Assembly (NCBI GenBank): GCA_037893245.1
Contig: JBAIAA010000668.1
Span: 248,001-312,000 of the forward strand
DNA from: Crossaster papposus
Taxonomy: Eukaryota > Echinodermata > Asteroidea > Velatida > Solasteridae
Direction of reading: 5' to 3'
Length of the DNA stretch: 64,000 nt
The notes under the pieces were generated by a model. That model was given only the letters and a program-made list of their open reading frames with translations. It searched no databases and was not told the DNA's origin. Numbering within the stretch: the stretch's first letter is position 1; every line of letters begins with the position of its first letter. This document shows positions 23,777-36,588 of this stretch, piece by piece. The position numbers and the translations under genes were made by a program.

Positions 23777-26700
23777 GAAATAATAAAGGGAAAGAAGTGT
23801 GCATAAGAAATATGTAAAGGGAAAGAAGTGTGCATAAGAAATATGTAAATGGAAAGAAGTGTGCATAAGAAATATGTAAAGGGAAAGAAGTGTGCATAAG
23901 AAATATGTAAAGGGAAAGAAGTGTGCATACGAAATATGTAATGGGAAAGAAGTGTGCATAAGAAATATGTAAAGGGAAAGAAGTGTGCATAAGAAATATG
24001 TAAAGGGAAAGAAGTGTGCATAAGAAATATGTAAAGGGAAAGAAGTGTGCATAAGAAATATGTAAAGGGAAAGAAGTGTGCATAAGAAATATGTAAAGGG
24101 AAAGAAGTGTGCATAAGAAATATGTAAAGGGAAAGAAGTGTGCATACGAAATATGTAAAGGGAAAGAAGTGTGCATAAGAAATATGTAAAGGGAAAGAAG
24201 TGTGCATAAGAAATATGTAAAGGGAAAGAAGTGTGCATAAGAAATATGTAAAGGGAAAGAAGTGTGCATAAGAAATATGTAAAGGGAAAGAAGTGTGCAT
24301 AAGAAATATGTAAAGGGAAAGAAGTGTGCATAAGAAATATGTAAAGGGAAAGAAGTGTGCATAAGAAATATGTAAAGGGAAAGAAGTGTGCATAAGAAAT
24401 ATGTAAAGGGAAAGAAGTGTGCATAAGAAATATGTAAAGGGAAAGAAGTGTGCACAAGAAATATGTAAAGGGAAAGAAGTGTGCATAAGAAATATGTAAA
24501 GGGAAAGAAGTGTGCATAAGAAATATGTAAAGGGAAAGAAGTGTGCATAAGAAATATGTAAAGGGAAAGAAGTGTGCATAAGAAATATGTAAAGGGAAAG
24601 AAGTGTGCATAAGAAATATGTAAAGGGAAAGAAGTGTGCATAAGAAATATGTAAAGGGAAAGAAGTGTGCATAAGAAATATGTAAAGGGAAAGAAGTGTG
24701 CATAAGAAATATGTAAAGGGAAAGAAGTGTGCATAAGAAATATGTAAAGGGAAAGAAGTGTGCATAAGAAATATGTAAAGGGAAAGAAGTGTGCATAAGA
24801 AATATGTAAAGGGAAAGAAGTGTGCATAAGAAATATGTAAAGGAAAAGAAGTGTGCATAAGAAATATGTAAAGGGAAAGAAGTGTGCATAAGAAATATGT
24901 AAAGGGAAAGAAGTGTGCATAAGAAATATGTAAAGGGAAGGAAGTGTGCATAATAAATAAACACATGATGTGGGAACAAGCCCTCGAGTTAAATATGTAA
25001 AGGGAAAGAAGTGTGCATAAGAAATATGTAAAGGGAAAGAAGTGTGCATAAGAAATATGTAAAGGGAAAGAAGTGTGCATAAGAAATATGTAAAGGGAAA
25101 GAAGTGTGCATAAGAAATATGTAAAGGGAAAGAAGTGTGCATAAGAAATATGTAAAGGGAAAGAAGTGTGCATAAGAAATATGTAAAGGGAAAGAAGTGT
25201 GCATAAGAAATATGTAAAGGGAAAGAAGTGTGCATAAGAAATATGTAAAGGGAAAGAAGTGTACATAAGAAATATGTAAAGGGAAAGAAGTGTGCATAAG
25301 AAATATGTAAAGGGAAAGAAGTGTGCATAAGAAATATGTAAAGGGAAAGAAGTGTGCATAAGAAATATGTAAAGGGAAAGAAGTGTGCATAAGAAATATG
25401 TAAAGGGAAAGAAGTGTGCATAAGAAATATGTAAAGGGAAAGAAGTGTGCATAAGAAATATGTAAAGGGAAAGAAGTGTGCATAAGAAATAAACGCATGA
25501 TGTGGGAACAAGCCCTCGAGTTAAATATGTAAAGGGAAAGAAGTGTGCATAAGGAATATGTAAAGGGAAAGAAGTGTGCATAAGAAATATGTAAAGGGAA
25601 AGAAGTGTGCATAAGAAATATGTAAAGGGAAAGAAGTGTGCATAAGAAATATGTAAAGGGAAAGAAGTGTGCATAAGAAATATGTAAAGGGAAAGAAGTG
25701 TGCATAAGAAATATGTAAAGGGAAAGAAGTGTGCATAAGAAATATGTAAAGGGAAAGAAGTGTGCATAAGAAATATGTAAAGGGAAAGAAGTGTGCATAA
25801 GAAATATGTAAAGGGAAAGAAGTGTGCATAAGAAATATGTAAAGGGAAAGAAGTGTGCATAAGAAATATGTAAAGGGAAAGAAGTGTGCATAAGAAATAT
25901 GTAAAGGGAAAGAAGTGTTCATAAACAATATGTAAAGGGAAAGAAGTGTGCATAAGAAATATGTAAAGGGAAAGAAGTGTGCATAAGAAATATGTAAAGG
26001 GAAAGAAGTGTGCATAAGAAATATGTAAAGGGAAAGAAGTGTGCATAAGAAATATGTAAAGGGAAAGAAGTGTGCATAAGAAATATGTAAAGGGAAAGAA
26101 GTGTGCATAAGAAATATGTAAAGGGAAAGAAGTGTGCATAAGAAATATGTAAAGGGAAAGAAGTGTGCATAAGAAATATGTAAAGGGAAAGAAGTGTGCA
26201 TAAGAAATATGTAAAGGGAAAGAAGTGTGCATAAGAAATATGTAAAGGGAAAGAAGTGTGCATAAGAAATATGTAAAGGGAAAGAAGTGTGCATAAGAAA
26301 TATGTAAAGGGAAAGAAGTGTGCATAAGAAATATGTAAAGGGAAAGAAGTGTGCATAAGAAATATGTAAAGGGAAAGAAGTGTGCATAAGAAATATGTAA
26401 AGGGAAAGAAGTGTGCATAAGAAATATGTAAAGGGAAAGAAGTGTGCATAAGAAATATGTAAAGGGAAAGAAGTGTGCATAAGAAATATGTAAAGGGAAA
26501 GAAGTGTGCATAAGAAATATGTAAAGGGAAAGAAGTGTGCATAAGAAATATGTAAAGGGAAAGAAGTGTGCATAAGAAATATGTAAAGGGAAAGAAGTGT
26601 GCATAATAAATATGTAAAGGGAAAGAAGTGTGCATAAGAAATAAACACATGATGTGGGAACAAGCCCTCGAGTTAAATATGTAAAGGGAAAGAAGTGTGC

Positions 26701-29304
26701 ATAAGCAATATGTAAAGGGAAAGAAGTGTGCATAAGAAATATGTAAAGGGAAAGAAGTGTGCATAAGAAATATGTAAAGGGAAAGAAGTGTGCATAAGAA
26801 ATATGTAAAGGGAAAGAAGTGTGCATAAGAAATATGTAAAGGGAAAGAAGTGTGCATAAGAAATATGTAAAGGGAAAGAAGTGTGCATAAGAAATATGTA
26901 AAGGGAAAGAAGTGTGCATAAGAAATATGTAAAGGGAAAGAAGTGTGCATAAGAAATATGTAAAGGGAAAGAAGTGTGCATAAGAAATATGTAAAGGGAA
27001 AGAAGTGTGCATAAGAAATATGTAAAGGGAAAGAAGTGTGCATAAGAAATATGTAAAGGGAAAGAAGTGTGCATAAGAAATAAACACATGATGTGGGAAC
27101 AAGCCCTCGAGTGAAATATGTAAAGGGAAAGAAGTGTGCATAAGAAATATGTAAAGGGAAAGAAGTGTGCATAAGCAATATGTAAAGGGAAAGAAGTGTG
27201 CATAAGAAATATGTAAAGGGAAAGAAGTGTGCATAAGAAATATGTAAAGGGAAAGAAGTGTGCATAAGAAATATGTAAAAGGGAAAGAAGTGTGCATAAG
27301 AAATATGTAAAGGGAAAGAAGTGTGCATAAGAAATATGTAAAGGGAAAGAAGTGTGCATAAGAAATATGTAAAGGGACAGAAGTGTGCATAAGAAATATG
27401 TAAAGGGAAAGAAGTGTGCATAAGAAATATGTAAAGGGAAAGAAGTGTGCATAAGAAATATGTAAAGGGAAAGAAGTGTGCATAAGAAATATGTAAAGGG
27501 AAAGAAGTGTGCATAAGAAATATGTAAAGGGAAAGAAGTGTGCATAAGAAATATGTAAAGGGAAAGAAGTGTGCATAAGAAATATGTAAAGGGAAAGAAG
27601 TGTGCATAAGAAATATGTAAAGGGAAAGAAGTGTGCATAAGAAATATGTAAAGGGAAAGAAGTGTGCATAAGAAATATGTAAAGGGAAAGAAGTGTGCAT
27701 AAGAAATATGTAAAGGGAAAGAAGTGTGCATAAGAAATATGTAAAGGGAAAGAAGTGTGCATAAGAAATATGTAAAGGGAAAGAAGTGTGCATAAGAAAT
27801 ATGTAAAGGGAAAGAAGTGTGCATAAGAAATATGTAAAGGGAAAGAAGTGTGCATAAGAAATATGTAAAGGGAAAGAAGTGTGCATAAGAAATATGTAAA
27901 GGGAAAGAAGTGTGCATAGGAAATAAACACATGATGTGGGAACAAGCCCTCGAGTTAAATATGTAAAGGGAAAGAAGTGTGCATAAGAAATATGTAAAGT
28001 TAAAGAAGTGTGCATAAGAAATATTTAAAGGGAAAGAAGTGTGCATAAGAAATATGTAAAGGGAAAGAAGTGTGCATAAGAAATATGTAAAGGGAAAGAA
28101 GTGTGCATAAGAAATATGTAAAAGGAAAGAAGTGTGCATAAGAAATATGTAAAGGAAAAGAAGTGTGCATAAGAAATATGTAAAGGGAAAGAAGTGTGCA
28201 TAAGAAATATGTAAAAGGAAAGAAGTGTGCATAAGAAATATGTAAAGGAAAAGAAGTGTGCATAAGAAATATGTAAAGGGAAAGAAGTGTGCATAAGAAA
28301 TATGTAAAGGGAAAGAAGTGTGCATAAGAAATATGTAAAGGGAAAGAAGTGTGCATAAGAAATATGTAAAGAGAAAGAAGTGTGCATAAGAAATATGTAA
28401 AGGGAAAGAAGTGTGCATAAGAAATATGTAAAGGGAAAGAAGTGTGCATAAGAAATATGTAAAGGGAAAGAAGTGTGCATAAGAAATATGTAAAGGGAAA
28501 GAAGTGTGCATAAGAAATATGTAAAGGGAAAGAAGTGTGCATAAGAAATATGTTAAGGGAAAGAAGTGTGCATAAGAAATATGTAAAGGGAAAGAAGTGT
28601 GCATAAGAAATATGTAAAGGGAAAGAAGTGTGCATAAGAAATATGTAAAGGGAAAGAAGTGTGCATAAGAAATATGTAAAGGGAAAGAAGTGGGCATAAG
28701 AAATATGTAAAGGGAAAGAAGTGTGCATAAGAAATATGTAAAGGGAAAGAAGTGTGCATAAGGAATATGTAAAGAGAAAGAAGTGTGCATAAGAAATATG
28801 TAAAGGGAAAGAAGTGTGCATAATAAATATGTAAAGGGAAAGAAGTGTGCATAAGAAATAAACACATGATGTGGGAACAAGCCCTCGAGTTAAATATGTA
28901 AAGGGAAAGAAGTGTGCATAAGAAATATGTAAAGGGAAAGAAGTGTGCATAAGAAATATGTAAAGGGAAAGAAGTGTGCATAAGAAATATGTAAAGGGAA
29001 AGAAGTGTGCATAAGAAATATGTAAAGGGAAAGAAGTGTGCATAAGAAATATGTAAAGGGAAAGAAGTGTGCATAAGAAATATGTAAAGGGAAAGAAGTG
29101 TGCATAAGAAATATGTAAAGGGAAAGAAGTGTGCATAAGAAATATGTAAAGGGAAAGAAGTGTGCATAAGAAATATGTAAAGGGAAAGAAGTGTGCATAA
29201 GAAATAAACACATGATGTGGGAACAAGCCCTCGAGTTAAATATGTAAAGGGAAAGAAGTGTGCATAAGAAATAAACACATGATGTGGGAACAAGCCCTCG
29301 AGTG
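23711..29304 (+). repeat. Higher-order region, first mid-array superunit
   Basis: Spacer starts and units to the next: 23711 TCGGGAC, 39 (-1 bp, the short AAATAATAAAGGG unit); 24955, 16; 25487 (AAACGCATG variant), 36; 26639, 13; 27078 ending CGAGTG, 26 (+1 bp near 27277); 27921, 29; 28856, 10; 29202, 1; 29269 ending CGAGTG. The unit at about 25915-25930 has two changes (GTGTTCATAAACAATATG). The second unit after spacer 27921 has GTT for GGG (28000-28001), a mark found again after 33275 and 33435. Confidence 0.91.
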
Positions 29305-29986
29305 AAATATGTAAAGGGAAAGAAGTGTGCATAAGAAATATGTAAAGGGAAAGAAGTGTGCATAAGAAATATGTAAAGGGAAAGAAGTGTGCATAAGAAA
29401 TATGTAAAGGGAACGAAGTGTGCATAAGAAATATGTAAAGGGAAAGAAGTGTGCATAAGAAATATGTAAAGGGAAAGAAGTGTGCATAAGAAATATGTAA
29501 AGGGAAAGAAGTGTGCATAAGAAATATGTAAAGGGAAAGAAGTGTGCATAAGAAATATGTAAAGGGAAAGAAGTGTGCATAAGAAATATGTAAAGGGAAA
29601 GAAGTGTGCATAAGAAATATGTAAAGGGAAAGAAGTGTGCATAAGAAATATGTAAAGGGAAAGAAGTGTGCATAAGAAATATGTAAAGGTAAAGAAGTGT
29701 GCATAAGAAATATGTAAAGGGAAAGAAGTGTGCATAAGAAATATGTAAAGGGAAAGAAGTGTGCATAAGAAATATGTAAAGGGAAAGAAGTGTGCATAAG
29801 ACATTTCTAAAGGGAAAGAAGTGTGCATAAGAAATATGTAAAGGGAAAGAAGTGTGCATAAGAAATATGTAAAGGGAAAGAAGTGTGCATAAGAAATATG
29901 TAAAGGGAAAGAAGTGTGCATAAGAAATATGTAAAGGGAAAGAAGTGTGCATAAGAAATATGTAAAGGGAAAGAAGTGTGCATAAG

Positions 29987-30434
29987 AAATAAACACATGA
30001 TGTGGGAACAACCCCTCGAGTTAAATATGTAAAGGGAAATAAGTGTGCATAAGAAATAAACACATGATGTGGGAACAAGCCCTCGAGTTAAATATGTAAA
30101 GGGAAAGAAGTGTGCATAAGAAATATGTAAAGGGAAAGAAGTGTGCATAAGAAATATGTAAAGGGAAAGAAGTGTGCATAAGAAATATGTAAAGGGAAAG
30201 AAGTGTGCATAAGAAATATGTAAAGGGAAAGAAGTGTGCATAAGAAATATGTAAAGGGAAAGAAGTGTGCATAAGAAATATCTAAAGGGAAAGAAGTGTC
30301 CATAAGAAATATGTAAAGGGAAAGAAGTGTGCATAAGAAATATGTAAAGGGAAAGAAGTGTGCATAAGAAATAAACACATGATGTCGGGACAAGCCCTCG
30401 AGTTAAATATGTAAAGGGAAAGAAGTGTGCATAA
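29987..30434 (+). repeat. Signature module, copy 2
   Basis: CAACCCC spacer 29987-30022, a single T18 unit 30023-30053, spacer 30054-30089, nine units, TCGGGAC spacer 30369-30404, one unit, then the short AAATAATAAAGGG unit. Lengths match copy 1 exactly. The nine-unit run has private changes (TCTAAAG near 30281, GTGTCCAT near 30300) that recur near 31438-31456, before the TCGGGAC spacer at 31525. Confidence 0.91.
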
Positions 30435-33400
30435 GAAATAATAAAGGGAAAGAAGTGTGCATAAGAAATATGTAAAGGGAAAGAAGTGTGCATAAGAAAT
30501 ATGTAAATGGAAAGAAGTGTGCATAAGAAATATGTAAAGGGAAAGAAGTGTGCATAAGAAATATGTAAAGGGAAAGAAGTGTGCATACGAAATATGTAAA
30601 GGGAAAGAAGTGTGCATAAGAAATATGTAAAGGGAAAGAAGTGTGCATAAGAAATATGTAAAGGGAAAGAAGTGTGCATAAGAAATATGTAAAGGGAAAG
30701 AAGTGTGCATAAGAAATATGTAAAGGGAAAGAAGTGTGCATAAGAAATATGTAAAGGGAAAGAAGTGTGCATACGAAATATGTAAAGGGAAAGAAGTGTG
30801 CATAAGAAATATGTAAAGGGAAAGAAGTGTGCATAAGAAATATGTAAAGGGAAAGAAGTGTGCATAAGAAATATGTAAAGGGAAAGAAGTGTGCATAAGA
30901 AATATGTAAAGGGAAAGAAGTGTGCATAAGAAATATGTAAAGGGAAAGAAGTGTGCATAAGAAATATGTAAAGGGAAGGAAGTGTGCATAAGAAATATGT
31001 AAAGGGAAAGAAGTGTGCATAAGAAATATGTAAAGGGAAAGAAGTGTGCATAAGAAATATGTAAAGGGAAAGAAGTGTGCATAAGAAATATGTAAAGGGA
31101 AAGAAGTGTGCATAAGAAATATGTAAAGGGAAAGAAGTGTGCATAAGAAATATGTAAAGGGAAAGAAGTGTGCATAAGAAATATGTAAAGGGAAAGAAGT
31201 GTGCATAAGAAATATGTAAAGGGAAAGAAGTGTGCATAAGAAATAAACACATGATGTGGGAACAAGCCCTCGAGTGAAATATGTAAAGGGAAAGAAGTGT
31301 GCATAAGAAATATGTAAAGGGAAAGAAGTGTGCATAAGAAATATGTAAAGGGAAAGAAGTGTGCATAAGAAATATGTAAAGGGAAAGAAGTGTGCATAAG
31401 AAATATGTAAAGGGAAAGAAGTGTGCATAAGAAATATCTAAAGGGAAAGAAGTGTCCATAAGAAATATGTAAAGGGAAAGAAGTGTGCATAAGAAATATG
31501 TAAAGGGAAAGAAGTGTGCATAAGAAATAAACACATGATGTCGGGACAAGCCCTCGAGTTAAATATGTAAAGGGAAAGAAGTGTGCATAAGAAATAATAA
31601 AGGGAAAGAAGTGTGCATAAGAAATATGTAAAGGGAAAGAAGTGTGCATAAGAAATATGTCAATGGAAAGAAGTGTGCATAAGAAATATGTAAAGGGAAA
31701 GAAGTGTGCATAAGAAATATGTAAAGGGAAAGAAGTGTGCATACGAAATATGTAAAGGGAAAGAAGTGTGCATAAGAAATATGTAAAGGGAAAGAAGTGT
31801 GCATAAGAAATATGTAAAGGGAAAGAAGTGTGCATAAGAAATATGTAAAGGGAAAGAAGTGTGCATAAGAAATATGTAAAGGGAAAGAAGTGTGCATAAG
31901 AAATATGTAAAGGGAAAGAAGTGTGCATACGAAATATGTAAAGGGAAAGAAGTGTGCATACGAAATATGTAAAGGGAAAGAAGTGTGCATAAGAAATATG
32001 TAAAGGGAAAGAAGTGTGCATAAGAAATATGTAAAGGGAAAGAAGTGTGCATAAGAAATATGTAAAGGGAAAGAAGTGTGCATAAGAAATATGTAAAGGG
32101 AAAGAAGTGTGCATAAGAAATATGTAAAGGGAAAGAAGTGTGCATAAGAAATATGTAAAGGGAAGGAAGTGTGCATAAGAAATATGTAAAGGGAAAGAAG
32201 TGTGCATAAGAAATATGTAAAGGGAAAGAAGTGTGCATAAGAAATATGTAAAGGGAAAGAAGTGTGCATAAGAAATATGTAAAGGGAAAGAAGTGTGCAT
32301 AAGAAATATGTAAAGGGAAAGAAGTGTGCATAAGAAATATGTAAAGGGAAAGAAGTGTGCATAAGAAATATGTAAAGGGAAAGAAGTGTGCATAAGAAAT
32401 ATGTAAAGGGAAAGAAGTGTGCATAAGAAATAAACACATGATGTGGGAACAAGCCCTCGAGTGAAATATGTAAAGGGAAAGAAGTGTGCATAAGAAATAT
32501 GTAAAGGGAAAGAAGTGTGCATAAGAAATATGTAAAGGGAAAGAAGTGTGCATAAGAAATATGTAAAGGGAAAGAAGTGTGCATAAGAAATATGTAAAGG
32601 GAAAGAAGTGTGCATAAGAAATATGTAAAGGGAAAGAAGTGTGCATAAGAAATATGTAAAGGGAAAGAAGTGTGCATAAGAAATATGTAAAGGGAAAGAA
32701 GTGTGCATAAGAAATATGTAAAGGGAAAGAAGTGTGCATAAGAAATATGTAAAGGGAAAGAAGTGTGCATAAGAAATATGTAAAGGGAAAGAAGTGTGCA
32801 TAAGAAATATGTAAAGGGAAAGAAGTGTGCATAAGAAATATGTAAAGGGAAAGAAGTGTGCATAAGAAATATGTAAAGGGAAAGAAGTGTGCATAAGAAA
32901 TAAACACATGATGTGGGAACAAGCCCTCGAGTGAAATATGTAAAGGGAAAGAAGTGTGCATAAGAAATATGTAAAGGGAAAGAAGTGTGCATAAGAAATA
33001 TGTAAAGGGAAAGAAGTGTGCATAAGAAATATGTAAAGGGAAAGAAGTGTGCATAAGAAATATGTAAAGGGAAAGAAGTGTGCATAAGAAATATGTAAAG
33101 GGAAAGAAGTGTGCATAAGAAATATGTAAAGGGAAAGAAGTGTGCATAAGAAATATGTAAAGGGAAAGAAGTGTGCATAAGAAATATGTAAAGGGAAAGA
33201 AGTGTGCATAAGAAATATGTAAAGGGAAAGAAGTGTGCATAAGAAATATGTAAAGGGAAAGAAGTGTGCATAAGAAATAAACACATGATGTGGGAACAAG
33301 CCCTCGAGTTAAATATGTAAAGGGAAAGAAGTGTGCATAAGAAATATGTAAAGTTAAAGAAGTGTGCATAAGAAATATGTAAAGGGAAAGAAGTGTGCAT

Positions 33401-33470
33401 AAGAAATATGTAAAGGGAAAGAAGTGTGCATAAGAAATAAACACATGATGTGGGAACAAGCCCTCGAGTT
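30369..33470 (+). repeat. Higher-order region with four CGAGTG or TCGGGAC blocks
   Basis: Spacer starts and units to the next: 30369 TCGGGAC, 27 (-1 bp); 31241 CGAGTG, 8; 31525 TCGGGAC, 28 (-1 bp); 32428 CGAGTG, 14; 32898 CGAGTG, 11; 33275, 4; 33435. Both TCGGGAC spacers are followed one unit later by the 30-bp AAATAATAAAGGG unit, and a unit with TGGAAAG in place of GGGAAAG lies shortly after. The stretch 31525-32428 therefore looks like a tandem copy of 30369-31241 (lag 1,156 bp at the spacers, 1,187 bp at the CGAGTG ends). The 160-bp step 33275-33435 repeats the head of the next block. Confidence 0.9.
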
Positions 33471-34405
33471 AAATATGTAAAGGGAAAGAAGTGTGCATAA
33501 GAAATATGTAAAGTTAAAGAAGTGTGCATAAGAAATATGTAAAGGGAAAGAAGTGTGCATAAGAAATATGTAAAGGGAAAGAAGTGTGCATAAGAAATAT
33601 GTAAAGGGAAAGAAGTGTGCATAAGAAATATGTAAAGGGAAAGAAGTGTGCATAAGAAATATGTAAAGGGAAAGAAGTGTGCATAAGAAATATGTAAAGG
33701 GAAAGAAGTGTGCATAAGAAATATGTAAAAGGAAAGAAGTGTGCATAAGAAATATGTAAAGGAAAAGAAGTGTGCATAAGAAATATGTAAAGGGAAAGAA
33801 GTGTGCATAAGAAATATGTAAAGGGAAAGAAGTGTGCATAAGAAATATGTAAAGGGAAAGAAGTGTGCATAAGAATTTTTTAAAGAGAAAGAAGTGTGCA
33901 TAAGAAATATGTAAAGGGAAAGAAGTGTGCATAAGAAATATGTAAAGGGAAAGAAGTGTGCATAAGAAATATGTAAAGGGAAAGAAGTGTGCATAAGAAA
34001 TATGTAAAGGGAAAGAAGTGTGCATAAGAAATATGTAAAGGGAAAGAAGTGTGCATAAGAAATATGTAAAGGGAAAGAAGTGTGCATAAGAAATATGTAA
34101 AGGGAAAGAAGTGTGCATAAGAAATATGTAAAGGGAAAGAAGTGTGCATAAGAAATATGTAAAGGGAAAGAAGTGTGCATAAGAAATATGTAAAGGGAAA
34201 GAAGTGGGCATAAGAAATATGTAAAGGGAAAGAAGTGTGCATAAGAAATATGTAAAGGGAAAGAAGTGTGCATAAGGAATATGTAAAGGGAAAGAAGTGT
34301 GCATAAGAAATATGTAAAGGGAAAGAAGTGTGCATAATAAATATGTAAAGGGAAAGAAGTGTGCATAAGAAATAAACACATGATGTGGGAACAAGCCCTC
34401 GAGTT
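33435..34405 (+). repeat. 29-unit block duplicated from 27921-28891
   Basis: Both blocks have 29 units between spacers (lag 5,514 bp). Shared marks relative to the flanking spacers: GTT for GGG in the second unit, GTGGGCAT 163 bp before the right spacer (28693 and 34207), CATAAGGAATATG 93 bp before it (28763 and 34277), and CATAAT 32 bp before it (28824 and 34338). Units with GGAAAG changes near 28123 and 33730 are offset by 93 bp (three units), so internal unit gain and loss also occurred. A run AAGAATTTTTTAAAG near 33875 is private to this copy. Confidence 0.9.
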
Positions 34406-36588
34406 AAATATGTAAAGGGAAAGAAGTGTGCATAAGAAATATGTAAAGGGAAAGAAGTGTGAATAAGAAATATGTAAAGGGAAAGAAGTGTGCATAAGAA
34501 ATATGTAAAGGGAAAGAAGTGTGCATAAGAAATATGTAAAGGGAAAGAAGTGTGCATAAGAAATATGTAAAGGGAAAGAAGTGTGCATAAGAAATATGTA
34601 AAGGGAAAGAAGTGTGCATAAGAAATATGTAAAGGGAAAGAAGTGTGCATAAGAAATATGTAAAGGGAAAGAAGTGTGCATAAGAAATATGTAAAGGGAA
34701 AGAAGTGTGCATAAGAAATATGTAAAGGGAAAGAAGTGTGCATAAGAAATATGTAAAGGGAAAGAAGTGTGCATAAGAAATATGTAAAGGGAAAGAAGTG
34801 TGCATAAGAAATATGTAAAGGTAAAGAAGTGTGCATAAGAAATATGTAAAGGGAAAGAAGTGTGCATAAGAAATATGTAAAGGGAAAGAAGTGTGCATAA
34901 GAAATATGTAAAGGGAAAGAAGTGTGCATAAGAAATATGTAAAGGGAAAGAAGTGTGCATACGAAATATGTAAAGGTAAAGAAGTGTGCATAAGAAATAT
35001 GTAAAGGGAAAGAAGTGTGCATAAGAAATATGTAAAGGGAAAGAAGTGTGCATAAGAAATATGTAAAGGGAAAGAAGTGTGCATAAGAAATATGTAAAGG
35101 GAAAGAAGTGTGCATAAGAAATAAACACATGATGTGGGAACAACCCCTCGAGTTAAATATGTAAAGGGAAATAAGTGTGCATAAGAAATAAACACATGAT
35201 GTGGGAACAACCCCTCGAGTTAAATATGTAAAGGGAAAGAAGTGTGCATAAGAAATATGTAAAGGGAAAGAAGTGTGCATAAGAAATATGTAAAGGGAAA
35301 GAAGTGTGCATAAGAAATATGTAAAGGGAAAGAAGTGTGCATAAGAAATAAACACATGATGTGGGAACAACCCCTCGAGTTAAATATGTAAAGGGAAATA
35401 AGTGTGCATAAGAAATAAACACATGATGTGGGAACAAGCCCTCGAGTTAAATATGTAAAGGGAAATAAGTGTGCATAAGAAATAAACACATGATGTGGGA
35501 ACAAGCCCTCGAGTTAAATATGTAAAGGGAAAGAAGTGTGCATAAGAAATATGTAAAGGGAAAGAAGTGTGCATAAGAAATATGTAAAGGGAAAGAAGTG
35601 TGCATAAGAAATATGTAAAGGGAAAGAAGTGTGCATAAGAAATAAACACATGATGTGGGAACAACCCCTCGAGTTAAATATGTAAAGGGAAATAAGTGTG
35701 CATAAGAAATAAACACATGATGTGGGAACAAGCCCTCGAGTTAAATATGTAAAGGGAAAGAAGTGTGCATAAGAAATATGTAAAGGGAAAGAAGTGTGCA
35801 TAAGAAATATGTAAAGGGAAAGAAGTGTGCATAAGAAATATGTAAAGGGAAAGAAGTGTGCATAAGAAATATGTAAAGGGAAAGAAGTGTGCATAAGAAA
35901 TATGTAAAGGGAAAGAAGTGTGCATAAGAAATATGTAAAGGGAAAGAAGTGTGCATAAGAAATATGTAAAGGGAAAGAAGTGTGCATAAGAAATATGTAA
36001 AGGGAAAGAAGTGTGCATAAGAAATAAACACATGATGTCGGGACAAGCCCTCGAGTTAAATATGTAAAGGGAAAGAAGTGTGCATAAGAAATAATAAAGG
36101 GAAAGAAGTGTGCATAAGAAATATGTAAAGGGAAAGAAGTGTGCATAAGAAATATGTAAATGGAAAGAAGTGTGCATAAGAAATATGTAAAGGGAAAGAA
36201 GTGTGCATAAGAAATATGTAAAGGGAAAGAAGTGTGCATACGAAATATGTAAAGGGAAAGAAGTGTGCATAAGAAATATGTAAAGGGAAAGAAGTGTGCA
36301 TAAGAAATATGTAAAGGGAAAGAAGTGTGCATAAGAAATATGTAAAGGGAAAGAAGTGTGCATAAGAAATATGTAAAGGGAAAGAAGTGTGCATAAGAAA
36401 TATGTAAAGGGAAAGAAGTGTGCATAAGAAATATGTAAAGGGAAAGAAGTGTGCACAAGAAATATGTAAAGGGAAAGAAGTGTGCATAAGAAATATGTAA
36501 AGGGAAAGAAGTGTGCATAAGAAATATGTAAAGGGAAAGAAGTGTGCATAAGAAATAAACACATGATGTGGGAACAAGCCCTCGAGTT
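34370..36588 (+). repeat. Dense spacer region, paralogue of 22.5-23.8 kb
   Basis: Spacer starts and units to the next: 34370, 23; 35119 CAACCCC, 1; 35186 CAACCCC, 4; 35346 CAACCCC, 1; 35413, 1; 35480, 4; 35640 CAACCCC, 1; 35707, 9; 36022 TCGGGAC, 16 (-1 bp, short unit at about 36089); 36553. Single units at 35155-35185, 35382-35412, 35449-35479 and 35676-35706 carry T at position 18. This is the highest spacer density in the window, with nine spacers within 940 bp. The 1-4-1 pattern suggests repeated short tandem duplications anchored on spacers. Confidence 0.92.
35640..36087 (+). repeat. Signature module, copy 3
   Basis: CAACCCC spacer 35640-35675, T18 unit, spacer 35707-35742, nine units, TCGGGAC spacer 36022-36057, one unit, then the short AAATAATAAAGGG unit. 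Order and spacing equal copies 1 and 2. Confidence 0.91.

Noticed and set aside
33870-33885. AATTTTTTAAAG run as a terminator or poly(A)/poly(T) signal
   Set aside because: It is a single mutated unit (AAGAATTTTTTAAAGAG) within the array, with no hairpin or neighbouring gene.
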